NCBI RefSeq assembly: GCF_004379335.1
Contig: NZ_CP038013.1
Location: forward strand, 372,001-436,000
Reading direction: 5' to 3'
DNA: 64,000 nucleotides
Source of the DNA: Spiroplasma gladiatoris
GTDB taxonomy: Bacteria > Bacillota_I > Bacilli_A > Mycoplasmatales > Mycoplasmataceae
Shown here one piece after another: positions 34,988-45,307 of the stretch. The position numbers and the translations under genes were made by a program. The notes under the pieces were generated by a model, which was not told the DNA's origin, ran no database searches, and saw only the letters and a list, made by a program, of their open reading frames with translations. The number at the start of each line of letters is the position of its first letter. The stretch's first letter is position 1.

Positions 34988-35605
34988 ATGTGTTGTAAAT
35001 GTTCTAAAAATATTTTTAATAATTGTTCATGCTCTATTTATGAAGTAAATTGTACTAATTCATGTTGTTGATGTTGTAGTTTTGATAAATTTGAGTTTGA
35101 TAATTTAAAATTTAATTATTTTAATGAAATATTAATAGAGTTAGAAAAAGTTTTATCAAATCATAAACATTTAAAAATAGTAAAAAAAGTATTAAAACAA
35201 TCGTTACAAGATTTAAATAGTTTAAAAAAAGAATTTAAAGTTATATCTGAAAAAAATTATTTAAAAATTATTGATAATGCATCAGATATAAAAATCGCTT
35301 GTATTGAAATAGAAACTGACTTGGGTTATAAAATTAGAAATATTTTAAAACAATGAGAAATTCAAATTGAAATAATATATTTAATTATAAATTTCGAAGA
35401 AGAATACTTTAGTAAAAAAGTATATGTAAGTTTAAGCAAATATATTTTATTTATTTATAAATATATGTACAGTTTTGCGAACTTATTTAAATTAATTTCA
35501 AATACACCTGAAAACATCAGTTTAATTGAAACTATTAAAGAAAAATTTATTGATTTAGATAATAGTATTAAAGATCTAGATTATAAATTAAAATTAAAAA
35601 TTTAA
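34988..35605 (+). CDS. Cys-rich N-terminus hypothetical protein, 205 aa (block gene F)
   Basis: Ten of the first 30 residues are cysteine (positions 2, 3, 5, 13, 15, 22, 26, 27, 29 and 30), with one TGA Trp among them. This is extreme for a mollicute protein. The rest is helical and charged without further motifs. The cysteines could bind several metal ions or form a redox or Fe-S site. A GAAAGGG ribosome binding site lies 6 bases before the ATG. The other Cys-rich unknown protein, at 17130, shares the small size and N-terminal Cys cluster, but I see no clear sequence homology. Confidence 0.65.
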
Positions 35606-35684
35606 AAAATATGTACTCACTTAAAATAAATATTTCTTTTGCAATTTTTATTTTAAAATATGAACAAAAAATGAGGATAAAAAA

Positions 35685-36506
35685 ATGCAAAAAATAAAAC
35701 TAATAGCAATTGACTTAGATGGTACATTGTTATATCAAAATAAAATTGCAAGTCAAGAAGAAGTTAAGTATCTAATAGATTTACAAAAAAAAGGTTATAG
35801 TGTCATCATTGTTACAGGTAGAAATTATCAATCTTGCTATAAATTTGCAAAAAAATTAAAAATAAATAAAAACTTTAACTATTTAATTTGTGAAAACGGA
35901 GCTTATGTAACAAGAGCAAATAAATTTTTACCCGATCTTATTGACTTTATCAATAAAAAAGATTGTAAAGATTTATATGAGTACTTTTCTAAACTAGAAA
36001 TACCTTTTTTTGGTCAAAAATGTATGTCTCCTAAAAAGTTATTTTGTAGTGAACCAAGCAAAATTAGCAAAAAAAGTTATAAATACAAAACTTATATTAT
36101 AAAAAAAAGTTTTGATTTTAGTGGTATGACTTTTATTGGAACTCATTTTAAAATTGATAAAGATTATGAAACCATTGCTAAGGAAATTGAAACTAATTTT
36201 AGTTCTAGATTAAAAATCTCTCATAGTTTTGGAGATAATGATGGACTTATTTATTATATGTTTTCTTCTAAAAATACAGATAAAGGATCAAAAACTTTAA
36301 AACTAATTAATTCTTTAGGATTTGAAAATGAACAAATTCTTTATTTTGGGGATGGAGATAATGATGCAAGTGCTTTAGAATTATTTGAAAATAGTGTAGC
36401 TATGGGTAATGCACAAGAATCTGTAAAACAAAAAGCTAAATACATAACTAAAAAATGTACAGAAGAAGGTATAATGAATTTTTTAAAAACTAATAATATT
36501 AAATAA
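35685..36506 (+). CDS. Cof-type HAD family phosphatase
   Basis: The 273-aa protein has HAD motif I 'IAIDLDGTLLYQ', motif II 'VIIVTGRNYQS' (Thr), a C2-type cap between about residues 85 and 190, and motif IV 'YFGDGDNDASALELFE', followed by 'AMGNAQESVKQKAKYITKKC', typical of the Cof/YidA group. These enzymes dephosphorylate sugar phosphates or flavin/pyridoxal phosphates; the substrate here is unknown. It has a GAGG ribosome binding site and a Lys-rich product. Confidence 0.92.
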   Translation: MQKIKLIAIDLDGTLLYQNKIASQEEVKYLIDLQKKGYSVIIVTGRNYQSCYKFAKKLKINKNFNYLICENGAYVTRANKFLPDLIDFINKKDCKDLYEYFSKLEIPFFGQKCMSPKKLFCSEPSKISKKSYKYKTYIIKKSFDFSGMTFIGTHFKIDKDYETIAKEIETNFSSRLKISHSFGDNDGLIYYMFSSKNTDKGSKTLKLINSLGFENEQILYFGDGDNDASALELFENSVAMGNAQESVKQKAKYITKKCTEEGIMNFLKTNNIK

Positions 36507-36542
36507 TAAAAGAGATTTAACCTTGATAAATGCTTAATAATA

Positions 36543-36572
36543 TTGCTAAATACCATATATATTTGTTATAAT
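36543..36572 (+). promoter_or_regulatory. Putative promoter of tig
   Basis: TTGCTA (36543-36548), 18 bases, then TGTTATAAT with TATAAT at 36567-36572, an extended -10. It lies 39 bases before the tig ATG. Confidence 0.55.
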
Positions 36573-36611
36573 AAAATTTGTATGAATATGTATAAATAGG
36601 AGGCATATAAA

Positions 36612-37898
36612 ATGAAATTTAACGCTAAAAAATTAGTTGATCAAGGAATAGGGATTTGAACTGTAACAATTGATGGAAATGAATGAGAAAACGCAGTCAA
36701 AAAAGGAAAGAATAAAGTGGCTGCTTCAATTAAAATCGATGGTTTTAGAGAAGGGAAAGCCCCAAAAGAAATGGTTGAAAAATATTTAACACCAGTTAAA
36801 TATTTAAATGCTGCAGTTCAATCGGTTATGGCAAAAGCATGAGATTTTGCAAAAGAGCAAAAAACAGATGTAGAACCATTTTCTTCTCCAACTCCAACTC
36901 CAACAAAAATCTCTGAAAAATCATGTGAACTAGAGTTTCGTTTTGATTTAAAACCAGAAATTGAAATTGGTGAATATAAAGGAATTAAGTCTAAGGATTT
37001 AGTAAAAGAAGATTTTAAAGCTACAAAAGAAGAAATTGAAACAGCAATTAATCAATATCGTGAAAGATTTGCGTTAGAAAAAGACAAAGAAGATGGAGTT
37101 ATTGCTAAAGGTGATGTTGCCGTATTTGACTTTGAAGGGTTTGTTGATGGGGTTGCTTTTAAAGGTGGAAAAGGATTAGATTTTAGATTAGTTATTGGTT
37201 CTAACCAAATGATACCTGGTTTTGAAGATGAATTAATTGGAAAAAAATTAGGAGAATCAAAAATTAATGTGACATTCCCAAAAGATTACACTCCAGAATT
37301 ATCTGAAAAAAAAGCAGAATTTGTTATTAATGTTAAATCAGTTAAAGAAAGAATTCTCCCTGAAAAAGATGATGAATTAGCAAAAGATTTAAACTTGCCT
37401 AATATCAAAACTTATAAAGAATTAGAAAATAGTGTTAAAGAGCAAATTATAACTCAAAAAACACAAACATCTAAAAATGCTTTTGTAAATAAAGTAATAG
37501 ATATTATAATTGAAAACTCAAAAATACAATTACCAAAATCAGCAATTAATAAAGAAATTGACAATTTGTATAAAGAATTTGAAGCAAGAGTTGCTAATGA
37601 AAAATTAACTATGAAAGAATATAAGAAAAAAACAGGTCTTACAGATGAAGCGATTAGAGCAGAATTATTTGGAGATGCAAAAAGAAAAATTTGTAGTTAT
37701 TTGGTAACCGATAAAGTAAGAAATAATGAAAAATTTGAACCAACCAAAGAACAAGTTGAAGAAAAATATAGCAAGTTAGCAGCTCAATTTGGAATTGAAG
37801 TTGATTATATTAAAAATACAATCTTACCTGAAGTTCAAGTAAGAGAAGAGATTATTAGAGAACAACTTGTAGACTTTTTATACGAAAATAATGGTTAA
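36612..37898 (+). CDS. tig: Trigger factor (ribosome-bound chaperone / prolyl isomerase)
   Basis: The 428-aa product has the ribosome-binding N-domain ending in 'GFREGKAPKEMVEKY' (the signature loop), a central FKBP-like domain ('GDVAVFDFEGFVDGVAFKGG' near residue 170), and a helical C-domain. TGA Trp codons lie near the N-terminus. It is separated from lon by a terminator and CIRCE, so the two are close but differently controlled. No CIRCE lies in front of tig. Confidence 0.95.
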
Positions 37899-37925
37899 AA
37901 TATGAGATTTCTCATATTTTTTTAA
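37897..37925 (+). terminator. Intrinsic terminator of tig
   Basis: AAAATATGAG / CTCATATTTT with a short loop is followed by T-run, overlapping the tig stop codon by two bases. Confidence 0.75.
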
Positions 37926-37929
37926 TTTT

Positions 37930-37956
37930 TTAGCACTTAATGCTTGAAAGTGCTAA
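37930..37956 (+). promoter_or_regulatory. CIRCE operator of lon
   Basis: TTAGCACTT (37930-37938), 9 bases, AAGTGCTAA (37948-37956): the two arms are perfect inverted repeats of each other. It ends 43 bases before the lon ATG. Confidence 0.92.
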
Positions 37957-37971
37957 AAAGTATGATATTAT
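37944..37971 (+). promoter_or_regulatory. lon promoter
   Basis: TTGAAA (37944-37949) lies inside the CIRCE and TATTAT (37966-37971) follows after 16 bases. HrcA on the CIRCE would cover the -35 box. Confidence 0.6.
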
Positions 37972-37999
37972 TATTTTGTACCAAAATAGGAGGAATAAT

Positions 38000-40387
38000 A
38001 TGAAAGAAACAAAAAGATTACCTTTACTTGTAACAAGGGGTAGTTATGTTTATCCAAGTTTTGAACAAGTTTTAGAAATTGGACGTGACAAAACAACATT
38101 AGCTGTTAAAGAAGCAGTTCAAAATAATGACGGATTAATTTTAATCGTGTCACAAAAAAAACCATTAGAAGATGATCCAGACACAAATGAATTATTTAAC
38201 TTTGGGGTACTTGCAAAAGTAAACATTAAAAAAGAATGAAAAGATGGTACTTTAACTGTAAATATAAAAACTATTTCAAGAGCTTCAATTAGTTCAATTG
38301 AATTAGATGGATACTATTCAGCAGAATATGAAGAAAAAATCCCAAATAACAAAAACAACAAAGAAGATGTTGAAAAAATTACAAAACACATTAAACAAAT
38401 GATTGCTAGTCAAGATGAGTTTCCTTCAGAAGTTGAAGAAATTATAAAAGATTCTTCTGCAAATACTGATGCTAGTTTTTTAGTTGACAGCGCTGCGCAT
38501 TTAATGCCGTTTATGCCTATTGAAAAAAAACAAGCTATTTTAGAAGAAATTGATCCAGTAAAAAGAATTGCAATCATTAATGATTTCTTAGATGAAAAAC
38601 GTCAATCAGCTGATATTGAAACTTCAATTAGCAAAAAAATTAAATCAAGAGTAGATGAACAACAAAGAGAATTTTACTTAAGAGAAAAATTAAAAGCTAT
38701 TAAAGAAGAGTTAGGCGATATGGACGGAGAAGGTGATGATATTAAAAAATACAAAAAACGCCTTGAAACAGAACCTTTCCCAGAAAATATTAAAAAACGT
38801 ATAAGTCAAGAAATTGAAAGATATGAAGGTTTACCTTCTTCTTCAAGTGAAGCAAACATCATTAGAACTTATATTGACTGAATGATGCAAACACCATGAT
38901 GACAAAAAGCAGAAGAAAAAACTGACCTAAAATTTGCAAAAGAAGTTTTAGATAAACATCATTATGGTTTAGAAAAAGTTAAAGAAAGAATTATCGAATA
39001 TTTAGCAGTTAAACAAAATACAAACAAAGTTAAAGGTCAAATCATTACTTTAGTTGGTCCTCCAGGGGTTGGTAAAACAAGTTTAGCAAAATCTATTGCT
39101 GATGCAATGGGTAGAAACTTTGTAAAAGTAGCACTTGGTGGAATTAAAGACGAATCAGAAATTAGAGGTCACAGAAAAACTTATATTGGAGCTATGCCAG
39201 GAAGAATCATTCAAGGTATGAAAAAAGCTGGAGTGAAAAACCCAGTATTCTTACTTGATGAGATTGATAAGATGGCAAGTGATTATAGAGGCGATCCTGC
39301 CTCAGCAATGCTTGAAGTTTTAGATCCAGAACAAAACTCAAAATTTTCAGATCACTATTTAGAAGAAGAATATGATTTAAGTGATGTTGTATTTATAGCA
39401 ACAGCAAACTATCCTGATGGAATTCCTGAAGCTTTATATGACAGAATGGAAATCATAGAACTTTCAAGTTACACAGAAATTGAAAAATTTAAAATTGCAA
39501 ATGAATATTTAGTACCAAAAGTACTTGAAGATCATGCGGTAACAGCAGAGCAAGTTCAGTTTACAACAGAAGGATTAAATGAAATTATTAAACATTACAC
39601 TAGAGAAGCTGGGGTTCGTCAATTAGAACGTTGAATCGCTTCAATTACAAGAAAATTTGTTGTAAAAATGCTAAATAAAGAAATTGATAAACTAGTTGTA
39701 ACTCCAGAAGTTGTAAATGAATTACTAAAAAAACGTATTTTTGAACATACTGAAAAAGAAAAAGATGCACAAGTTGGAGTTGTAACAGGTCTTGCATATA
39801 CTCAATTTGGAGGAGATATTTTACCAATTGAGGTAAATCATTTTCCAGGAAAAGGTGGACTAGTATTAACTGGTAAACTTGGAGATGTTATGAAAGAATC
39901 TGCAACAATTGCTTATGACTTTGTTAAATCTAATTTCAAATCATTTGGAATTCCTAAAGAAGTTTTTACAGAAAATGACATTCACATTCACGTTCCTGAA
40001 GGGGCAGTTCCAAAAGATGGACCGAGTGCTGGAGTAACAATTACAACAGCTATAGTTTCTGCATTGACAAATAAACCAGTTCCAAAAGATATTGGAATGA
40101 CAGGAGAAATTACTTTAAGAGGGCTGGTATTCCCAATCGGAGGATTAAGAGAAAAATCTATATCTGCTAATAGAAGTGGATTAAGTAAAATCATAATTCC
40201 TTTTAAAAATCAAAAAGATATTGAAGATATTCCTGAAGAAGTTAGAAATGCATTAAAAATTGTACCTGTTCAAAGATATGAAGAAGTATATGAAGAAGTA
40301 TTTGGAGCAAAACCAGCTGCATTTACAACTGAGTTACCAATTGCAACTTCATCTGATCCAGGTGCTAAATCAGCAGAAAGTCATTAA
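38000..40387 (+). CDS. lon: ATP-dependent protease Lon
   Basis: Lon degrades misfolded and regulatory proteins. The 795-aa protein has the substrate-binding N-domain (about residues 1-200), Walker A '[17 protein letters not shown]', '[20 protein letters not shown]', Walker B '[10 protein letters not shown]', and the protease domain with the catalytic Ser in '[11 protein letters not shown]' and the Lys in 'GLREKSIS' forming the Ser-Lys dyad. TGA Trp codons join segments near residues 80, 293 and 545. The ATG follows AGGAGG; an in-frame ATG at 37940 would start inside the CIRCE and is rejected. It is under CIRCE control. The C-terminus is 'GAKSAESH', Ala/Ser-rich. Confidence 0.98.
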
Positions 40388-40392
40388 TATTT

Positions 40393-40424
40393 AAATCAAC
40401 ACAAGAATGTGTTGATTTTTTATT
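40393..40424 (+). terminator. Intrinsic terminator of lon
   Basis: An 11-bp stem, AAATCAACACA / TGTGTTGATTT, with loop AGAA (40404-40407), is followed by T-rich sequence. Confidence 0.88.
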
Positions 40425-40452
40425 TAAAATAATAAGGTAAGCAGGAGATAAA

Positions 40453-41691
40453 ATGGCAAAAGCGTTAAGTTATTTATTAAGACCTAATTCATTAAAAGAT
40501 GTTGTTGGACAGACCCACTTGTTAGGTGAAAATGCAATAATCAATAAAATGGTAGAAAAAAAATTTTTAGCAAATTTAATTTTTTATGGACCACCAGGAA
40601 TTGGAAAAACTTCAACTGCAATAGCTCTTGCAAAAGATTTAGATTGTGATTTTATACAATTTAATGCATCAAAAGATAAAAAAGAAACATTATTAAAAGC
40701 AATTGAATCAAAAAATTTTAACAATCAATTAATATTGATTATTGATGAAATTCATCGAATGAATCGAAACATCCAAGATTATCTTTTAGATTTTTTAGAA
40801 CAAAGAGAAATAGTTGTTTTTATTACAACAACAGAAAATCCTTATTTTGTAATAAATCCCGCAATAAGAAGTAGATGTACAGTTTTACAGTTAAAAGAAA
40901 TATCAAATGATGAAATGTTTTTAGGTCTCAAAAATATAATTAAAAATAATCAAATAGAAATAAATATAAGTGATGATAACTTAAAAGTAGTTTGTAATTA
41001 TTCAAATGGTGATTTAAGATTTGCACTTAATGCAATTGAAATATTAATTAACTTATATGGTGATCAAGAAATTGATATAAATACTTTAAAACTTATTTTT
41101 GATAGAGCAAATATTAAAGGTAGTGCAGAAGGTGATGAATATCATGATTTAAAAAGTGCTTTGCAAAAATCAATTAGAGGTAGTGATGTTAATGCATCGC
41201 TTCATTATTGAGCAAGACTTATGGAAATTGGTGACTATGAAATTTTAATGCGTAGAATGCAAATCATTGCATATGAAGATATTGGTCTTGCAAATCCCGC
41301 AATTGCTCAAAGAGTAATATTAGCTTGTCAAGCATTCCGTGAAATTGGTATGCCAGAAGGTAAAAAAATCTTAGGAATGGCTATAATTGAAATGGCTTTA
41401 AGCGAAAAATCTAATTCAGCTTATTTAGCGATTGAACAAAGTTTGAAAGATGTACAATCAGGTTTAACCCCACCAATTCCAAATTATTTAAGAGACAATC
41501 ACTATGCGAACGCTAATAAACTTGGAGTTAAAGGATATATTTATCCCCATGATTATAAAAATGCTTGAGTTGACCAACAATACCTTCCTGATAAAATTAA
41601 AACAAAAGTTTATTTTAATTTTAAACCTCATTCAAGTTATGAAAAAAAACTAAAAGAAATATATGATAAATTTACTAAAAATATTAAATAA
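40453..41691 (+). CDS. rarA: Replication-associated recombination protein RarA (MgsA-like AAA+)
   Basis: RarA is a clamp-loader-like AAA+ ATPase that acts at stalled replication forks. The 412-aa protein opens with 'LRPNSLKDVVGQTHLLGENA', Walker A 'YGPPGIGKTSTAIALAK', 'FNASKDKKETLLKAI', Walker B 'ILIIDEIHRMNRNIQDYLLD', sensor 1 'ITTTENPYFVINPAIRSRC', and the C-terminal tetramerisation region 'YEDIGLANPAIAQRV'. A TGA Trp joins halves near 41209. It has an AGGAG ribosome binding site. Confidence 0.95.
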
Positions 41692-41705
41692 GAAAGGGTG
41701 TAAAT

Positions 41706-42482
41706 ATGTTATCAACTTATAAAATAAAACAAGATTTAGCAAAAACTGGATATAATTGATTTCCTAATTATAAAGATATACTTGAAAAAGTTTGAGCAAA
41801 CATGGAATCATATTTTGATGATGATGAAGAAGTTCAATCAGCTTTATGAGCAAGTTTTAAAAGATATGAAGATAAAAATATTGGTATTGTGTTTATAACT
41901 TCGAAAAGAACTTTTACGATTGAAACAGCTGATAGTGATGCAAATACACAAGTTAGATATTTACCAATTGATTCTTATAGTTTACAAAAAATTCAAATGC
42001 AACTTGCTAAAAGCGGAGGATTAAACTATGTAAGTTTACAAAATGATAGTTTTGGAAATGGTATAACTTTTGCATGTCCAAATCCTGATGTTGTGAAACA
42101 CTTTGTCGAAACCTTAAGAGGAAGAAGTAATGCTGAAATTGAAATACTTCCAGAATCTGATGAACCACTACTAGCAAATAATGAAATAAAACAAGTAATT
42201 GATAAAGATTTAAATAAAGCAAAAGAAAATAAACCACATAAATTTGAAGAAAAACATGAAGACAAAGCACCTATGAAAGAGCATGATTTATGAAGAAAAG
42301 CACCTCCTGAAAATATACAAAAAGAAGTTGTTATTAAAGTTGTTCCTCCAAAAAAAGTAAAACCAGATAAAAAGAAAATAACTGGTTATGCTTCAAAATG
42401 AAAGTCAAAACTTTGATTATTATGATTTTTATTACCCATCGGACTAATTGCAATCGTTTTATCAATTATGTTTTTAGTTTAA
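41706..42482 (+). CDS. Tail-anchored hypothetical protein, 258 aa
   Basis: The first 130 residues have a mixed alpha/beta pattern, followed by a Lys/Glu/Pro-rich linker (about residues 150-225) and one strongly hydrophobic C-terminal helix ('LLWFLLPIGLIAIVLSIMFL') that would anchor it with the bulk in the cytoplasm. Four TGA Trp codons lie in the first 50 residues. It starts 14 bases after rarA with AAGGGTG before it, so it is probably in the same operon. I do not recognise the family. Confidence 0.75.
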
Positions 42483-42485
42483 AAA

Positions 42486-42509
42486 AAATCTCGTTTAGAA
42501 ACGAGATTT
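42486..42509. terminator. Bidirectional terminator between convergent genes
   Basis: AAATCTCGTT / AACGAGATTT forms a hairpin with a poly-A run on its left, so it ends in T8 when read on the minus strand. It lies exactly between the plus-strand gene ending at 42482 and the minus-strand lipoprotein ending at 42509. Confidence 0.8.
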
Positions 42510-45178
42510 TATATTTTTCTTATACTTTCAATTGTTCAACTTTTTTTTGTTACATATTCTAGTAAATTAACTTCATAAGTATATTCTTTTTTATCATCTG
42601 GAGAAGTATAAGTTATTCTTATTCTTATTTTTCCATATTTGTTATTATCAGTAATATCAGAATAAGACACTAATTTGTATGAAAAATTCTTTGCATCAGT
42701 ATATTTTGCAATATGTTCTTTTATATATAATTTTTTTATTTCTGTAATTGCTTTAAAGTCATTTAATGCAGAATCTCTAATCTTAATAATTCCTGAGTCA
42801 TCAAAGATGGTTTCAGCTGCAAATAAAGGAGAATCTTTTCTAAATGTTTTTTCACCTTCAACATAACCCATAGCATATAAAGCTCCTTTTGTTCCAGAAT
42901 AATATTTATTTGAACTAGAATCTTTTATTGCATAACCAGGAAACTTAATCAGTGCAAGTGCAACAGTCATTAAGTTATATTTGCCATCATCACTTCCAGA
43001 AGTTCCTTCTAAATCTTTTACAGGAGTTGGTGTTGTAGAACTATTGCTTTGTGAAACATCTTTTTTATAATAAACTGCTATTTTGCTTTTATCACTTAGA
43101 CTTTCAACTAAAGTGTTAATTCCTTCTTGAACTTTTCCTTTTTTATTTTTTTCTTTATTATTTTTATAATCAATGTCACTTTCAAAAGAATTACTAAATG
43201 CTTTTAAAACTTCATTAATATTTACTCCACTACCAAAATCCATATTAATTAAATTTATAAAGTTTATAGGTTTGTCTTCAACCTTTTTACCTGTTAATTC
43301 TGTTATAAGAGTTGAATCTTGATCTCATAAAACTCTAAATCCATGCTCCAATTTTTTAAACGATTGCTCACTAATATTTATACCTGTATCTACAAATGTA
43401 TTAATAGTTTGTATCAAAGAAGCAATTCCTTGTGCGTTTCTATCGTTTGAAATTGTATCTAAAACAACCCCAGCTAATCTAGAAATTGCTTTTCCACCAA
43501 GTCCTTTTATTATTGAAGGAACTTCTACTCCATCAATTAGGTCTAAAATCTTATAACCAACACCTTGAATAACTCCGTTTAAGAAAGAATCAACTCCAAC
43601 AACTTCTTTGCTAAACATCCCACCAGTTAAAGCACCTAATTTTACAATATCGATCAAGTTGGCGTTTGCAGATAATTTATAATCAGTTCCGAGTTTATTA
43701 TCTTCTGAACGATTAGCGTTTGAATACATTAATAGAAAAAATATTCTTTGCATGTTATAACCGTTTTTATCATCAGCATAAATTGCTTTTTGTAAATTTT
43801 TTAATAAAGTATAAACACTAAATTTAACTTTTTTAATTTCTCGATTATCTTTTTTATAATTGCTTTCAATAATTAAAGTGTCTTCTCCTTTTTGATCATT
43901 TATTCTTGTTAAAAAGTCTTTATTATGCTCAACAACATCATTTAAAAGAGTTTTTGACTTTAAGTAAAATAAATTTTCACTATTAACATCTGATCCTAAT
44001 TTATCCTCCATTTCTTGAAAATCAATAACACCAAGATTGATTACTAAACTACAAACTATATAAAGAATGTCGGGTATTTTTTCAATTAAAGCTATATAAT
44101 TTAATTTATCTTTATTTTTAATTAGATAAGCAATATTTTCTCCAAGACTTTTTCTAAATCAGTCTGGGTCAACAATTGGATGATAATTATCAAATTTTAG
44201 TTGATCTTCTATATCGCTTCTTGAATCTCCCTCCTTATAGTTTCTTCCGCTTAATCTAATTAATAATTTATTTAATCTAACCAAAGCAGATTGTTGTATA
44301 ACTTTTGGGGTTAAAACTAAATTAGTATCAATAGCTTCATCACTTGTTTGTATAAAACCAGGATGTTCTTCTTTTTCATCATCTGTTAATTCATAACTTC
44401 CTTTAAAATCACTTAACATAACTTCGTTTATATACTCTTCTAATATAAAAGGAATTTCAGTAGAAGTTCCACCTTGTCCTAGTAAGATTTGAATGAGTTC
44501 ACTAGAAACAACCGGATCAATTGTGCCATGATTGATAAAATTAATATTTAAAATCATTCTACAAATTATTGAAATTAATCCTGTTTTTTTAAAATCGTTA
44601 ATTAATTGTTGAGCATAAGGTGACAAATATTTTAGTGAATTTAAAGCATTATTATCAATTTTAAATTCAGTTCCGTTTTCACTTAAAAATCCAGAAACTT
44701 GTGGTAATAAACTTTCTAATATTCCTCCCAAAGAAGGTTTAATTCCTCCAGCTGACTTAATAGCTGCTAAAGCAGTTGATCCACCATCAATTATGCTATC
44801 TGCATAAGAGTTTGGAGACAAATTACTTTTTAAATTATAAGCATTTTGGTCTTTTAAACTATTATAAAATTTTCTATCTAAAGGATCTTCAAAAGTTGCA
44901 TTAATATAATCACTTGTTTTTGCTTGTTTTGTAGCATTAAAACCGGGTAAATTATTTACCATTTTTTCAGAACCAATATATCCATTTAAATAATCAACAT
45001 CAATTTCTTGAACATCATTTAAAATCGCACTTCTTGAAGCAACACTAGCAATATCTGCAATTGATTTAACTTTATTTACAGTATATTGTTTTTGGTAATT
45101 TACCAAAGAACATGAGGTAATTGAAAAAACTGATGAACTAATTGCAATCGAACTTAAAATTCCTAATATTTTTTTCAT
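42509..45178 (-). CDS. Large surface lipoprotein, 889 aa
   Basis: The N-terminus 'MKKILGILSSIAISSSVFSI' runs to 'TSC', a lipobox; Cys would become residue +1 after signal peptidase II cleavage (mature protein from Cys23). The rest is hydrophilic, Ser/Lys/Asp/Asn-rich, with TGA Trp codons. The early segment 'DIASVASRSAILNDVQEID' resembles the beginnings of paralogous mollicute lipoprotein families such as MOLPALP, but I could not confirm that. It has an AAGGTGAT ribosome binding site and faces the permease gene across a 129-base gap. It probably lies at the cell surface. The function is unknown. Confidence 0.82.
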
Positions 45179-45307
45179 ATTATCACCTTAATTAATTATA
45201 TATAAGTTATAATAAAATAATTTTATTATAATAAAAAACCTTGCTATTGTAATTTTATTAAAAAAACTTTAAGATAATTTTTGATAGAAATATAAGAAGG
45301 GGATTAG

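Noticed and set aside
36341-36556. Minus-strand frame overlapping the HAD gene end.
   Set aside because: It is a shadow with no ribosome binding site and no plausible product.
37940-37999. ATG at 37940 as the lon start.
   Set aside because: It lies within the CIRCE and promoter; the ATG at 38000 has a proper AGGAGG.
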